64,000 bases of DNA, taken from positions 1-64,000 of the forward strand of contig NZ_JAAMQI010000014.1 of assembly GCF_013523165.1 (NCBI RefSeq). Direction: 5' to 3'. The notes under the pieces are model-generated. The model did no database searches. It saw only the letters and a list, made by a program, of their open reading frames with translations, and was not told the DNA's origin. The stretch comes from Pseudomonas entomophila. GTDB lineage: Bacteria; Pseudomonadota; Gammaproteobacteria; Pseudomonadales; Pseudomonadaceae. The position numbers and the translations under genes are program-made. Positions 25,898 through 40,957 of this stretch are shown in pieces (the stretch's first letter is position 1; each line of letters opens with the position of its first letter).

Positions 25898-28800
25898 ATG
25901 AAACAGCACGCCCACACGCCTCCAAGGCGTCCCGACGCTCTGCGCTGGGCCATCTTCCTGGCCATCCTGGGATCGGCTCCTGCCCTGGCCGCCGGGCCTT
26001 TGCAGGCCACGCCAGGTCCTGGCGGCACGCCGCTGATCAACGACGCCCACGGCGTGCCGGTCATCGACATCGTGGCGCCCACGGCCAACGGCCTGTCGCA
26101 CAACCAGTTCCTCGACTACAACGTCGGCGCGTCCGGCCTGGTGCTGAACAATGCCCTGGAGGCCGGCGCTTCGCAGCTGGCCGGCGCGCTGGCCGCCAAC
26201 CCGCAGTTCCAGGGCCAGGCGGCGTTGACGATCCTCAACGAGGTGGTCAGTCGCAACGCCTCGCTCATCGAAGGCCGGCAGGAGATCTTCGGTCGCCCGG
26301 CCGACTATGTGCTGGCCAACCCCAATGGCATCACCGTCAATGGCGGCCAGTTCATCAACACTACCCGAGCAGGGTTTCTGGTCGGCACGCCGATTCTCGA
26401 GGACGGACGGATCCGCTACCTCGACACCCTCGGTGCCGAGGGCAACTTGCTCGTGCTCAAGGAGGGTGCCGCCAACCGGGACGGTGCCCTGGCGTTGATC
26501 GCGCCCCGCATCGAAGTGCTCGGCAGCCTGGAGACCAAGGGCGACCTGGACGTGATCGCCGGCCGCAATCGGGTCGACAGGCTCGATGGCAGTATCGCAC
26601 CGCACGCCAGCGGCCCTTCCACCGAACTGGATGCCACGTTGTTCGGCGCCATGCGCGCCGGACGCGTGCGCGTCGTCAGCACCACCGAAGGTGCAGGAGT
26701 ACGCATGGTCGGGACCGACGTGCAGGCCCAGGACGGTATCAGCATGCGCTCTGCCGGCGGCCTGCAGATCGAAGGCGGCCAGGACAAGCAGGGTCAACTG
26801 CTCACGGAACGAGGCGACCTGACCCTGGCGTCGACCCGCAACCTGTACATGCGTGACGTCAAGGCACGTGCCGAGCGGATCGACGTGACCGCCGGCGGCA
26901 CCCTGACCCTGGATGCCAAGAGGCGGCAGCACATCGAACGGCAACGGGAAAGCTGGAAGAACAAGGCCTGGTTCGTCACCTACGAGACCTACGACAGTGA
27001 CAAGACCCTCACCCGGCGCACACACGAAGGTACCGAACTGCTGGCACGCAGCGACATGCGCCTGACCTCCGGAGGCGACCTCGACCTGCGCAGTGCGCGT
27101 GTCGAGGCAGGCGGTGACCTGAGCGTCGACAGCGCAGGCAAGCTGAGGCTCGGCCCGACCCTCGACAGCCAGCACGTCGCGCAGCGCATCCAGCACCGCA
27201 AGCACCTGTGGCGTGGCGACACCGACACCGATCGCTATCAGGAGTCGGGCAACCCCACCGTCCTGGCCGGCCAGCGCGTCAGCCTCACGGCCCAGGACAC
27301 ACTGACCGTCACCGGCAGTCAGGTGACCAGCCGCGGCGACATGAGCCTCACCGCCCGACAGATCACCGTCGACGGGCAGAAGGTGCGCCAGAGCGGTACC
27401 GAGCATGCCTATCGGGGCGACCTGGTGTCGGGCGCCTTCTTTGGCGGACGCGGCAACGAGGACGCGCAAGGCGAGCGTACGCTCGGCAGCACGGTCCAGG
27501 CCGACGGCACGCTCGAGGTCACCGCCGACCAGGTCCGCATCCAGGGCAGCCGGGTGCGCAGCGAAGGCGATGCGGTGCTGTACAGCCGAAACGGCGCGCT
27601 CTCGGTCGAAGCTGCCGTCGACAGGCAGCGCCAGCAACGGGACCAGAAGAACAGCCAGGTCTTCGGGCTGCTCGGCAGCCGTACCCAGAGCCGGGAGGAG
27701 CGCCAGGACGTGCTGGTCAGCGATGTCTCGTCGGACACCAACCTGCGCCTGGCCAGCGACGCCGAACTGCAGGTCCGTGGCGCGCGCCTCACGGCCGGGC
27801 AACGCCTCGAGCTGCAGGCCAAGGGCGACCTGGACATCGTCCCGGAGCGCCAGACCCGCGAACGGCACGCTGACGAACAGCACCGTACATTCACGGCAAG
27901 CGCCGGACAGACGCGCGCCCCACAGGGAGACACGCCAGGTTCGAAGCAGTACGCGGCCAACGTCGGCTATGAGGTCGACGACACCACCACGCGCATGCGC
28001 ACGACCGCCCACGTCGGCAGCGCGCTCAAGGGGGCCGAGATTGTCCTCGACAGCGTCCGGAACGTGCGCCTGGACACTGCCACCCTCACCACCGACAGCG
28101 GGGATGTCACGGTCAAGGGCCAGAAGGTGACACTGGCTGCCAGCCACGATGAACACGGCAGCGAAACCACCACGACGCGTACCGGTGGCGGCCTGACCGT
28201 CGGGGGCGGCATCGATCGGGTCAACAGCGCCTTCGAAGGCCATCGGCGGCAACAGGTCGATCAGGTCCGTGACACCACGGTGGCGCGGACCACGATCACC
28301 TCGGCCGGCGACCTGACGATCGAGACCCCGCACTTGATCGACCAGGCGGCGCAGCTCAGTGCCGGCAAGCAGGCGCGAACCGTGGCCAAGACCCTCGACA
28401 ATCAGGCCGTCAGCGACACCCACGAGCGTACCCAGCGGCAGAACGACTGGCAGGGCACGCTGGGCGCGAGCCTGGAATACCGCGACCTGACCCGGCCGAT
28501 CGAGCGCCTGGTCACCGGCGAAGAGGCCGCACGCTTCCAGCAGGCCGGGCCGGAAGACGCCATGGCGCCGCCCAACCTGGGTGCCGACGTCACTGCCGGC
28601 CACCTGCGCCGTGAGACGCACGAACAGAGCACCCAGGCGCAGGTGGCCCAGTACACCGGCGGCACGGTCACGGTCGAGGCCGACACGCTGTTGGACGAAG
28701 GCACGGTGTACAAGGCCGAGGGCGGGCGGCTCGACCTGGCGGTCCAGGACCACCAGGCACGGGCGGCGCAAGACACCACCCGCCGCCAGGTGAGCGAGCT

Positions 28801-30436
28801 GGCCGTGGACGGCGATGGCCGCGTGGACAGCAGTACAGGCGAGGACATCAACCTGCGCCTGGCCGGCAAAGGCGGTTCGCTGACGCAGGACACCGAGCGC
28901 CGCACGGCACGCCCCGCGACCTTCCAGGGCCACCAGGGCGTGCAGATCCAGCTGGGCAGCGACGGTCGCTACGAGGCCAGTGGCTTCGAGGGAGGCCAAG
29001 GTGACGTGACGGTGCGCAGCGACGGCACGCTCACGGTGGTGCAGGCCGATGATACGCAAGCCGAACGGATCGACCAGCTCAACGGCAATGCCTGGGCCAA
29101 GGGCGGCAATCGCCCGACGAACGTGGGCGTCGAAGCCCGTGGCTACCTCGATCGCGTCGAGCGGCAGCGCACCGACACCCAAGCCCGGGTCGCCCAGGCT
29201 CAGGCGGACGGCGACGTACGCTTCACCAGCGCCGGCGATCTGCACCTCGAAGGCCTGCGTATCGGTACACGCGAGCGACCGGTGGCAAGCGCGGAGCTGA
29301 ACAGCGGCGGCGTGGCCTCGCTCGTCGCAGGGGCCGACACCCACCAGGCCCACGGCTCGACCCTCGGCGGTGGCGGCGAACTCGGCTACAAGCAGGGCAC
29401 CAGCAGAGGCGGCAGCCTGGGCGGGCACCTGACCAGCGGACGGGTCGAGGAGCGCGAAACCAACGCCGTGATGGCCGAGGTCCACACGCGAGGCAAGGCC
29501 ACCGTCGCCAGCCAGGCCCGTGACGATCAAGCCGTCCACCTGCGTGGCGTTCGCATGACGGCCGGCGAGATCGCCTTTCAGGCGTCCAACGGAGGGCTGC
29601 GGGTAGAGGCTGGCGACAGCCGCGAACACCGCGACAACCTCGACGTCACCGGTGGTGCCGGCCTGGCTCTGAACAAGGCAGGTGCGCCGGACGCCGACAG
29701 CCGTGGGCTGCACGGTCGCGTACAGATCGGCCTGGACAAGCGCGACAATCAGGTGCATGTCGACAGCCAACTGCGCGCCGACCGCCTCACGCTGCTCAGC
29801 CAAGGCGACACCCGTCTGGAAGGCGTGCAGGTACAGACCGGCCAGATCTCAGGGGAGGTCGGCGGCGACCTGCACGTGGCCAGCCTCAAGGACAGCGTGA
29901 ACACACTGTCGGTCAAGGCCGACGCACGTTTGAGCCACGAGAAGAACCCACAGGGCTACACCAATGCGGTCGCCGCCGTGACCGGCCCTGCCAGCGAGAA
30001 GGTCCTGGACAAGGTCGGTCCGGCCTTGAGCAAGATCGAGCCGAGCATCTCGCCCACGCTAAAGGTGGACATCTCGCACCAGCAGCGTGAGACGGTCGCC
30101 CAGCAGACCGTGCTCAATGGCCAGAACGGCATCGACCTGAACGTGGGCGGCGACACCTCCCTGGTCGGCGCGCGCCTGCAATCGGTCAATGGCGCCGTCG
30201 ACCTGCGCACCGCCTCGCTGTCCAAGGAGACCTTGAGCGGGTACGACTATCGCCGGGACGTGGGGCTGGATGCCTCGAACGCCCCCGTGGACCTGGGCAC
30301 GGCCATCGCCCAGGCCAGCCAGGGCGCCGGTGCGGCCGATGGCGAGAACGCGCTCGACCTCGGACTGCTGCGCACCCGTGGGCACAGTACGTCAGCGCAG
30401 TGGACCTCCACGGTCCAGGGCAAGCAGGATCGCTGA
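25898..30436 (+). CDS. TpsA filamentous-haemagglutinin-like exoprotein, no toxin tip
   Basis: A 1512-residue secreted or surface protein. A signal peptide ends at about residue 32 (APALAAG). The TPS domain follows with NQFLDYNVGASGLVLNNA and the hallmark NPNGI at 141-145. The remainder is beta-helical haemagglutinin repeat sequence with DLTLAS, SGGDLDLRSARVEAG and TSAGDLTIETPHL-like repeats. The C-terminus (HSTSAQWTSTVQGKQDR) has no VENN pretoxin motif, no toxin domain and no immunity gene after it, so adhesin function is more likely than contact-dependent inhibition. GAGAG precedes the ATG. It is paired with tpsB upstream. Confidence 0.92.
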   Translation: MKQHAHTPPRRPDALRWAIFLAILGSAPALAAGPLQATPGPGGTPLINDAHGVPVIDIVAPTANGLSHNQFLDYNVGASGLVLNNALEAGASQLAGALAANPQFQGQAALTILNEVVSRNASLIEGRQEIFGRPADYVLANPNGITVNGGQFINTTRAGFLVGTPILEDGRIRYLDTLGAEGNLLVLKEGAANRDGALALIAPRIEVLGSLETKGDLDVIAGRNRVDRLDGSIAPHASGPSTELDATLFGAMRAGRVRVVSTTEGAGVRMVGTDVQAQDGISMRSAGGLQIEGGQDKQGQLLTERGDLTLASTRNLYMRDVKARAERIDVTAGGTLTLDAKRRQHIERQRESWKNKAWFVTYETYDSDKTLTRRTHEGTELLARSDMRLTSGGDLDLRSARVEAGGDLSVDSAGKLRLGPTLDSQHVAQRIQHRKHLWRGDTDTDRYQESGNPTVLAGQRVSLTAQDTLTVTGSQVTSRGDMSLTARQITVDGQKVRQSGTEHAYRGDLVSGAFFGGRGNEDAQGERTLGSTVQADGTLEVTADQVRIQGSRVRSEGDAVLYSRNGALSVEAAVDRQRQQRDQKNSQVFGLLGSRTQSREERQDVLVSDVSSDTNLRLASDAELQVRGARLTAGQRLELQAKGDLDIVPERQTRERHADEQHRTFTASAGQTRAPQGDTPGSKQYAANVGYEVDDTTTRMRTTAHVGSALKGAEIVLDSVRNVRLDTATLTTDSGDVTVKGQKVTLAASHDEHGSETTTTRTGGGLTVGGGIDRVNSAFEGHRRQQVDQVRDTTVARTTITSAGDLTIETPHLIDQAAQLSAGKQARTVAKTLDNQAVSDTHERTQRQNDWQGTLGASLEYRDLTRPIERLVTGEEAARFQQAGPEDAMAPPNLGADVTAGHLRRETHEQSTQAQVAQYTGGTVTVEADTLLDEGTVYKAEGGRLDLAVQDHQARAAQDTTRRQVSELAVDGDGRVDSSTGEDINLRLAGKGGSLTQDTERRTARPATFQGHQGVQIQLGSDGRYEASGFEGGQGDVTVRSDGTLTVVQADDTQAERIDQLNGNAWAKGGNRPTNVGVEARGYLDRVERQRTDTQARVAQAQADGDVRFTSAGDLHLEGLRIGTRERPVASAELNSGGVASLVAGADTHQAHGSTLGGGGELGYKQGTSRGGSLGGHLTSGRVEERETNAVMAEVHTRGKATVASQARDDQAVHLRGVRMTAGEIAFQASNGGLRVEAGDSREHRDNLDVTGGAGLALNKAGAPDADSRGLHGRVQIGLDKRDNQVHVDSQLRADRLTLLSQGDTRLEGVQVQTGQISGEVGGDLHVASLKDSVNTLSVKADARLSHEKNPQGYTNAVAAVTGPASEKVLDKVGPALSKIEPSISPTLKVDISHQQRETVAQQTVLNGQNGIDLNVGGDTSLVGARLQSVNGAVDLRTASLSKETLSGYDYRRDVGLDASNAPVDLGTAIAQASQGAGAADGENALDLGLLRTRGHSTSAQWTSTVQGKQDR

Positions 30437-30454
30437 CAGGCGCGCCTGACCCGG

Positions 30455-30483
30455 GCCGGGCAGACGCTCGCCGTCTGCCCGGC
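30455..30483 (+). terminator. Hairpin after tpsA
   Basis: GCCGGGCAGACG (30455-30466) and CGTCTGCCCGGC (30472-30483) form a perfect 12-bp stem with a 5-base loop, 19 bp after the tpsA stop codon. There is no uridine tract, so it may be a weak terminator or an mRNA 3' stabiliser. Confidence 0.5.
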
Positions 30484-30550
30484 AAGGAGCCGCCTGCCCG
30501 CAGACACAGGGCGGTTACTGCTCGAGGACGCCTCGGCCCTGCGCACGAGG

Positions 30551-30594
30551 CGTTCACATTTCTGCCAAACAACCGTCACACTGCCGCATTACAG
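30551..30594 (+). promoter_or_regulatory. Pho-box-like tandem 11-bp repeats upstream of phoX
   Basis: Four adjacent 11-mers, CGTTCACATTT, CTGCCAAACAA, CCGTCACACTG and CCGCATTACAG, resemble the PhoB half-site CTGTCATNNNN with 11-bp periodicity. They lie 40-80 bp upstream of the start codon of a PhoX-type phosphatase, where PhoB control is expected. Match by eye; the second and fourth units are weak. Confidence 0.4.
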
Positions 30595-30632
30595 TCGCGT
30601 TCGTTTCCCTTACGAACCGCAAGGATTTCCCG

Positions 30633-32672
30633 ATGAGTCGAGCCTCCGGCGACAACCTGAACCGCAACCCGAGCGACCATGCACCGATGGCCCGTGTCAT
30701 GGACGCCTACCTCAGCCGTCGCACGGTCCTTCGCGGGAGCCTGGGCGCGGCCGTCACGATGATGGTCGGTGGAGGGCTGACCGGTTGGCTGGACGACGCG
30801 CACGCCTCGGCCCTGGGGGCGCCACTGGGTGACTCACCGCTCGCCCTGGGCTTTCAGTCGATCCCCGGCTCGCGCACCGATGCGTGCACCGTCGCGACCG
30901 GCTACCGCGCCCACGTGCTCGCCCCCTGGGGCACGCCGCTCAACGACCGGGCCAAGCCGTGGCAGGCCGACGGCAGCAACAGTGCCGCCGACCAGGCCAA
31001 CGCCATGGGCATGCACCACGATGGCATGCACTTCTTCGCGCTCGACGGCCGCTCCGACGACGGGCTGCTGGCGATCAACTTCGAATACATCGATGCCCAG
31101 GCCCTGCACCCGGCCGGCCCGACCCAGGATGCCCAGGGCAGGCGTCCGGCCGAGGAAGTGCGCAAGGAAATCAATGCCCATGGCGCCGGTGTGGTACGCC
31201 TGAACAAGGTCGACGGGCGTTGGCAGGTGGTCGACAACGATCCGCTCAACCGACGCTTCACCACCGCCACACCCATGGCCATCGCCGGCCCGCTGCGCGG
31301 CTCGACGCACGTCAGGACGCGCTTCTCGCCAGACGGCACCCAGGCCCGCGGCACCAACAACAATTGCGGCAATGGCCATACCCCATGGGGAACGTACCTC
31401 ACCTGCGAAGAGAACTGGCCTGGCATCTTCGTCAACAAGGGGCCCTTGCCGGACGACCAGCGCCGCCTGGGCATCGGTACCGCCACCGGCCAGCACCGCT
31501 GGGAAAGCGCTGCGGGCGATCCCAGCGAGGTGGGCGACGAGTTCCGCCGCTTCGACGTGACGCCCCGTGGCGACAGCGCCCTCGACGACTACCGCAACGA
31601 AGCCAGCACCTATGGCTACATCGTCGAGATCGACCCGTTCGATGCCCAGGCTCCCGCCACCAAGCGCACGGCGCTGGGCCGCTTCCGTCATGAAGGCTGT
31701 TGCCCCGGCCTGCCGGTGGCCGGCAAGCCGCTGGTCTGGTACATGGGCGACGACTCCAACAACGAGTACCTGTACAAGTTCGTGTCCGCTGCGGTGTGGG
31801 ATCCGGCCGACGCCTCACCCGCCGATCGCCTGGCCACCGGTGCCAAGTACATGGACCACGGCACACTCTACGTGGCGCGCTTCGATGCCGATGGCAGCGG
31901 CACCTGGTTGCCGCTGACCGTGGAAGCGACCACCCCGTCCGGTACGACCTTGGGCGCTGTGTACGGCGATCTTGCCGGCCTGTTGCTGAACACGCGGGGC
32001 GCGGCCGATGCGCTGGGCGCCACGCCCATGGATCGCCCCGAATGGACCGCGGTCAATCCGCTCAATGGCGACGTCTACCTGACCCTGACCAACAACAGCG
32101 TCCGCACCCCGGCCACGGTCGATGCAGCCAACCCGCGCGGCCCCAACCGCCATGGCCACATCATCCGCTGGCACGACGGCGACGACCCTACGCGCTTCAC
32201 CTGGGACATCTTCGTGTTCGGGGCCAATGCCGCTGGCACCCCGGACATCAACCGCTCGGGCCTGACCGAACTCAACCAGTTCGCCAGCCCGGACGGCATG
32301 CGCTTCGATAGCCGAGGCATTCTCTGGTTCGAGACCGACAACGGTGAGGCCTCGGTGACCGACTACACCAACGATCAGCTGCTGGCGGTCATCCCCGCTC
32401 AGCTGGTGGATGCCAGTGGCAAACAGGTGCCGGTCGATGCACGCAACCAGGTCGATCTACGACGGTTCTTCGTCGGGCCCAACGGCTGCGAAGTCACCGG
32501 CCTGGCGTTCACGCCCGACAACACCACCCTGTTCGTCAACATCCAGCACCCGGACAACTGGCCCTTTACCGAGGACGCCACCCAGGCCGCGCCGGCCCCA
32601 CGGCGCGTGCGACCGCGCTCGGCGACCGTGGTGATCCAGCGTCATGACGGTGGCCCGATCGGCACTGCCTGA
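30633..32672 (+). CDS. PhoX-family alkaline phosphatase (Tat-exported)
   Basis: A 679-residue periplasmic phosphatase. The Tat signal is YLSRRTVLRGSLGAAVTMMVGG (twin Arg near residue 29). The PhoX domain includes NNNCGNGHTPWGTYLTCEENW, with the Cys and Glu residues, GCCPGLPVAGKPLVWYMGDD, DSNNEYLYKF and GPNGCEVTGLAFTPD. PhoX enzymes use an iron-calcium centre and hydrolyse phosphomonoesters under phosphate limitation. A Pho-box-like sequence lies upstream. It could be named phoX, but the family also has DUF839 members of unknown activity. Confidence 0.88.
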   Translation: MSRASGDNLNRNPSDHAPMARVMDAYLSRRTVLRGSLGAAVTMMVGGGLTGWLDDAHASALGAPLGDSPLALGFQSIPGSRTDACTVATGYRAHVLAPWGTPLNDRAKPWQADGSNSAADQANAMGMHHDGMHFFALDGRSDDGLLAINFEYIDAQALHPAGPTQDAQGRRPAEEVRKEINAHGAGVVRLNKVDGRWQVVDNDPLNRRFTTATPMAIAGPLRGSTHVRTRFSPDGTQARGTNNNCGNGHTPWGTYLTCEENWPGIFVNKGPLPDDQRRLGIGTATGQHRWESAAGDPSEVGDEFRRFDVTPRGDSALDDYRNEASTYGYIVEIDPFDAQAPATKRTALGRFRHEGCCPGLPVAGKPLVWYMGDDSNNEYLYKFVSAAVWDPADASPADRLATGAKYMDHGTLYVARFDADGSGTWLPLTVEATTPSGTTLGAVYGDLAGLLLNTRGAADALGATPMDRPEWTAVNPLNGDVYLTLTNNSVRTPATVDAANPRGPNRHGHIIRWHDGDDPTRFTWDIFVFGANAAGTPDINRSGLTELNQFASPDGMRFDSRGILWFETDNGEASVTDYTNDQLLAVIPAQLVDASGKQVPVDARNQVDLRRFFVGPNGCEVTGLAFTPDNTTLFVNIQHPDNWPFTEDATQAAPAPRRVRPRSATVVIQRHDGGPIGTA

Positions 32673-32687
32673 GCGCGTGCCGCCCTC

Positions 32688-32713
32688 TGCCGGTGGTGGC
32701 CCCGCCACCGGCA
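32688..32713 (+). terminator. Hairpin after the PhoX-type gene
   Basis: TGCCGGTGG (32688-32696) and CCACCGGCA (32705-32713) pair perfectly over 9 bp with an 8-base loop, 15 bp after the stop codon. No uridine tract follows. Confidence 0.45.
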
Positions 32714-32829
32714 CCCCCTGCCACGGCGCTCGCGCATGCTGCCTTGCCGCTCCATGGGTAACCCTCCAGCATTCAACCCCCTTCACTCACTCGGCATGCT
32801 GGTCGCCCGATCACCCCAGAGAAGGCACC

Positions 32830-34947
32830 ATGACGTACCCCTCTTCCTTTCCATCCTTCACCAGCCGCTTACCTCTCGACCTGCTCAAGCGAGTCGTCGA
32901 TCGCATGGACGAACAGTCCTTCGTACTGTCCTTCAGACCGCTGATAGGCCGCCATTGTCTGCTGAAGGACTTCCTGGCGTTCCGAGAGCACCTGCGTCAG
33001 GACGCCATCGCCGCGCCGGTCTACTCCGTCGTACGCGACCTGCCGGGGATAACGGCCTACGATGCCGACGCCCGGTGCATCAACGTCAGCCAGTCGAGCA
33101 TCGACGATGCCCTGCAAACGCCCGAGGCCAGCTTCAGCTTGATGACGCGTCTGCTCGAAGCCTTCGTGTTCTACGTCGTCGGTGAAGTGTTGCCAGGGGC
33201 GGACACGATCGAGCAAGACGATGCCCCTACCCCCATCGCGCCCCCGTCTGCGCAAGCGGCGATCGCCTTCACCAAAACGCTCCTGTTCTACGCCGGCCCG
33301 ATCACACCCGGCACCGCCTTTGCCACCTATCAGCAAGAAGCCGATGCGTCGCCTGTCGCGCTCGTACTGGGCGAACTGACATCGCCTCGATCTGCACGCC
33401 GTCGCGTCAAGCGCTTTGCAGCCGGCTACGGCGAAGCCCATGTACCGGGCTCGTTCGGTCATGGCTCCATCGAGCAGGCGCTGCGCGAGGTAGGTTTCAG
33501 CGACGAGCAGTGCAAAGCCATCTACTTTGGTAACTGGTTGCGCGATCACTCGCAATTGGTGGACCCCAAACTCGTCCGTCCCGTCGATGAATCGCGTGTC
33601 GATCCCGAGGCACTCAAACAGATCGGAACGGCCTACGTACGGTTTTCACGGGAGCGGCTCGCCAAGATCGTCGACCTGCTGGCCTTGAAGGCCTTTGCAA
33701 GCCTGCAAGACACCCCGGAAGGCCGCCAGGCCTACACAGTGACGCCGGCCCTGCTAGGGGTGTACTTGCACCACGAACACATCGACAACCCGCTCGAGCT
33801 CGACCCGAACGCCCCCGACCCCCGGCAGATCGACCCTGACTTCATTGCGCCAGCGTTCCCGGGCGATGCAAGGCTCACCGTTCTGCCCAAACGGTCGATC
33901 AAACGTTACATTCGTCGCTCCATCGCCTACGTGCAGGCCAGGTTGAAAGCCGCCAAGCGTGAAGGCGCGACGCCGACGGGCATGCGCTACCTGGGTGATG
34001 CGCTGCATGTACTGGAGGACTATTTCGCCCATTCCAACTTCGTCGAACTGTGCCTCAAGCGCGTGGCACGCGACGATGTACTGGTCTGGACAACGCCGCT
34101 CGAGAACCCTTCTCCTACAGGGCATGCCTGGCCCGTCGTCACAGGCATGTTCGGCCAACTCGACATGATCGGCAGCCTGATCGACCCCTTGTCCAACCAC
34201 TTTTTCCCCACGGATCTGGACGAGTCGCAAAGCCAAGAAGAACAGGACGTCTTCGACCAGATCGTGCTGACGGTCCTGGAGGAGGAAAATCTGCCCTGGC
34301 TGATCAAGCTGTACGGCTTGTATGTCGAGGCGCGCCGAGAGCTGAACAACAACTATTACTACAAGATCTACAACACGACCGTCAGCACCTTGCAGCACCA
34401 TTTCAAGCCGCTGAACTATGCAGGCAATTTCATCATGAAACCGCTGATGAAATGGGCAGGTGACCATGTCGCCACCTTGCAAGTGCTTCAGCACAAAGAC
34501 CCCAACCTGGACGCGACTGCACCCTTGACGCACTCGCAATTGTCCAAGGACCACGACACCCATCCCTTTCATGCGCTGGCTGCGCAACTGGCCACGCTTG
34601 CGGTGCAACAGGTGGGTCAGGCCATGCTGGCCCATTGGTCAGGGAAGACTGAAGGGACCGAGGATCCGGTCGAGATCGCCAAAGGCTTCATCACGCATCC
34701 ATGGGACACGTCCTGGTGGACGGAGACGGTCGCCCAGTGGGCGCAGGAGCACCCGCACAACGTCGAGCAGGGCACCTCCATCGACACCTTGCGTCAGTTG
34801 CACACCCGTGAACTGGACAAGCTGGGTGCACGCATCCTGAGCGTGCTCAAAAACACCAACGAATACATTCAGGAAACCGAAACACTGACGGGCGTCAGTT
34901 GGCTTCAGGTTACCTTGGCAGATGAGGCCATCACGTTTGCGTTCTGA
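32830..34947 (+). CDS. HET-C family protein (Pseudomonas homologue of a fungal incompatibility factor)
   Basis: A 705-residue protein with no signal peptide or clear membrane helix. The motifs YFGNWLRDHSQL (about residue 235) and DALHVLEDYFAHSNFVEL (about 390) match the HET-C family (PF07217), first known from Podospora and Neurospora heterokaryon incompatibility and also found in Pseudomonas. Several conserved His/Asp residues (H-x-D-x-H pattern) recall zinc-dependent phospholipase C proteins. Molecular function is not established. GAGAAGG precedes the ATG at 32830. It stands alone, convergent with the purL group. Confidence 0.8.
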   Translation: MTYPSSFPSFTSRLPLDLLKRVVDRMDEQSFVLSFRPLIGRHCLLKDFLAFREHLRQDAIAAPVYSVVRDLPGITAYDADARCINVSQSSIDDALQTPEASFSLMTRLLEAFVFYVVGEVLPGADTIEQDDAPTPIAPPSAQAAIAFTKTLLFYAGPITPGTAFATYQQEADASPVALVLGELTSPRSARRRVKRFAAGYGEAHVPGSFGHGSIEQALREVGFSDEQCKAIYFGNWLRDHSQLVDPKLVRPVDESRVDPEALKQIGTAYVRFSRERLAKIVDLLALKAFASLQDTPEGRQAYTVTPALLGVYLHHEHIDNPLELDPNAPDPRQIDPDFIAPAFPGDARLTVLPKRSIKRYIRRSIAYVQARLKAAKREGATPTGMRYLGDALHVLEDYFAHSNFVELCLKRVARDDVLVWTTPLENPSPTGHAWPVVTGMFGQLDMIGSLIDPLSNHFFPTDLDESQSQEEQDVFDQIVLTVLEEENLPWLIKLYGLYVEARRELNNNYYYKIYNTTVSTLQHHFKPLNYAGNFIMKPLMKWAGDHVATLQVLQHKDPNLDATAPLTHSQLSKDHDTHPFHALAAQLATLAVQQVGQAMLAHWSGKTEGTEDPVEIAKGFITHPWDTSWWTETVAQWAQEHPHNVEQGTSIDTLRQLHTRELDKLGARILSVLKNTNEYIQETETLTGVSWLQVTLADEAITFAF

Positions 34948-34989
34948 TCACGCCGAGCCAACCTGTATCGGCGCCATCCAGCGTGAAGC

Positions 34990-35301
34990 TCAGAAATCGA
35001 GTAGCCGCCAGACCTCATAGGCTGGGGTTTCATAAGGATGCTGCTGCCTGAGCGCGTCGACGACCTGAGCGATCAGGTCGTCGGCCACCACCAGCTCGAC
35101 TTTCCATTCCTCCAACCGCTCGACCTCGCCCGCCTGCCCGATGAATGGCTGACTGCCATCCAACGGGCGAAACTGGCCTTGGCCCAGCGTCTGCCAGGCA
35201 CACTGGTCGTAGCTGCCGATGCGTCCGCCACCGGCGGCGAACACAGCGGCCTTGACCACGTCCAGGTGACTGGGCGGGACGAAGAACGCGAGCTTGTGCA
35301 C
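34990..35301 (-). CDS. NIF3/CutA-like small protein (YqfO-type fold)
   Basis: A 103-residue protein beginning with GTG at 35301 (VHKLAFFVPPSHLDVVKAA, read as Met). AAGGGRIGSYDQCAWQTLGQGQF and QQHPYETPAYEVW are the typical blocks of the NGG1p-interacting factor 3/CutA-like family. Function is unknown. The GTG start lies two bases after the purL stop codon, with GGACTGAG overlapping the purL end as ribosome binding site, so the two are co-translated. A long overlapping frame to 35544 is a shadow of purL. Confidence 0.88.
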   Translation of the reverse strand: MHKLAFFVPPSHLDVVKAAVFAAGGGRIGSYDQCAWQTLGQGQFRPLDGSQPFIGQAGEVERLEEWKVELVVADDLIAQVVDALRQQHPYETPAYEVWRLLDF

Positions 35302-35303
35302 GC

Positions 35304-40930
<5,627 letters not shown>

Positions 40931-40957
40931 GCGCCGGCAGCACGACCGTCCCAAGCC

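Noticed and set aside
25787..29803. A 1338-codon open frame antisense to tpsA
   Set aside because: Same artefact: the complement of GC-rich repeat codons stays open, and the translation shows no family features.
25898..30436. TpsA as a CdiA contact-dependent inhibition toxin
   Set aside because: No VENN motif, no distinct C-terminal toxin domain and no small immunity gene downstream.
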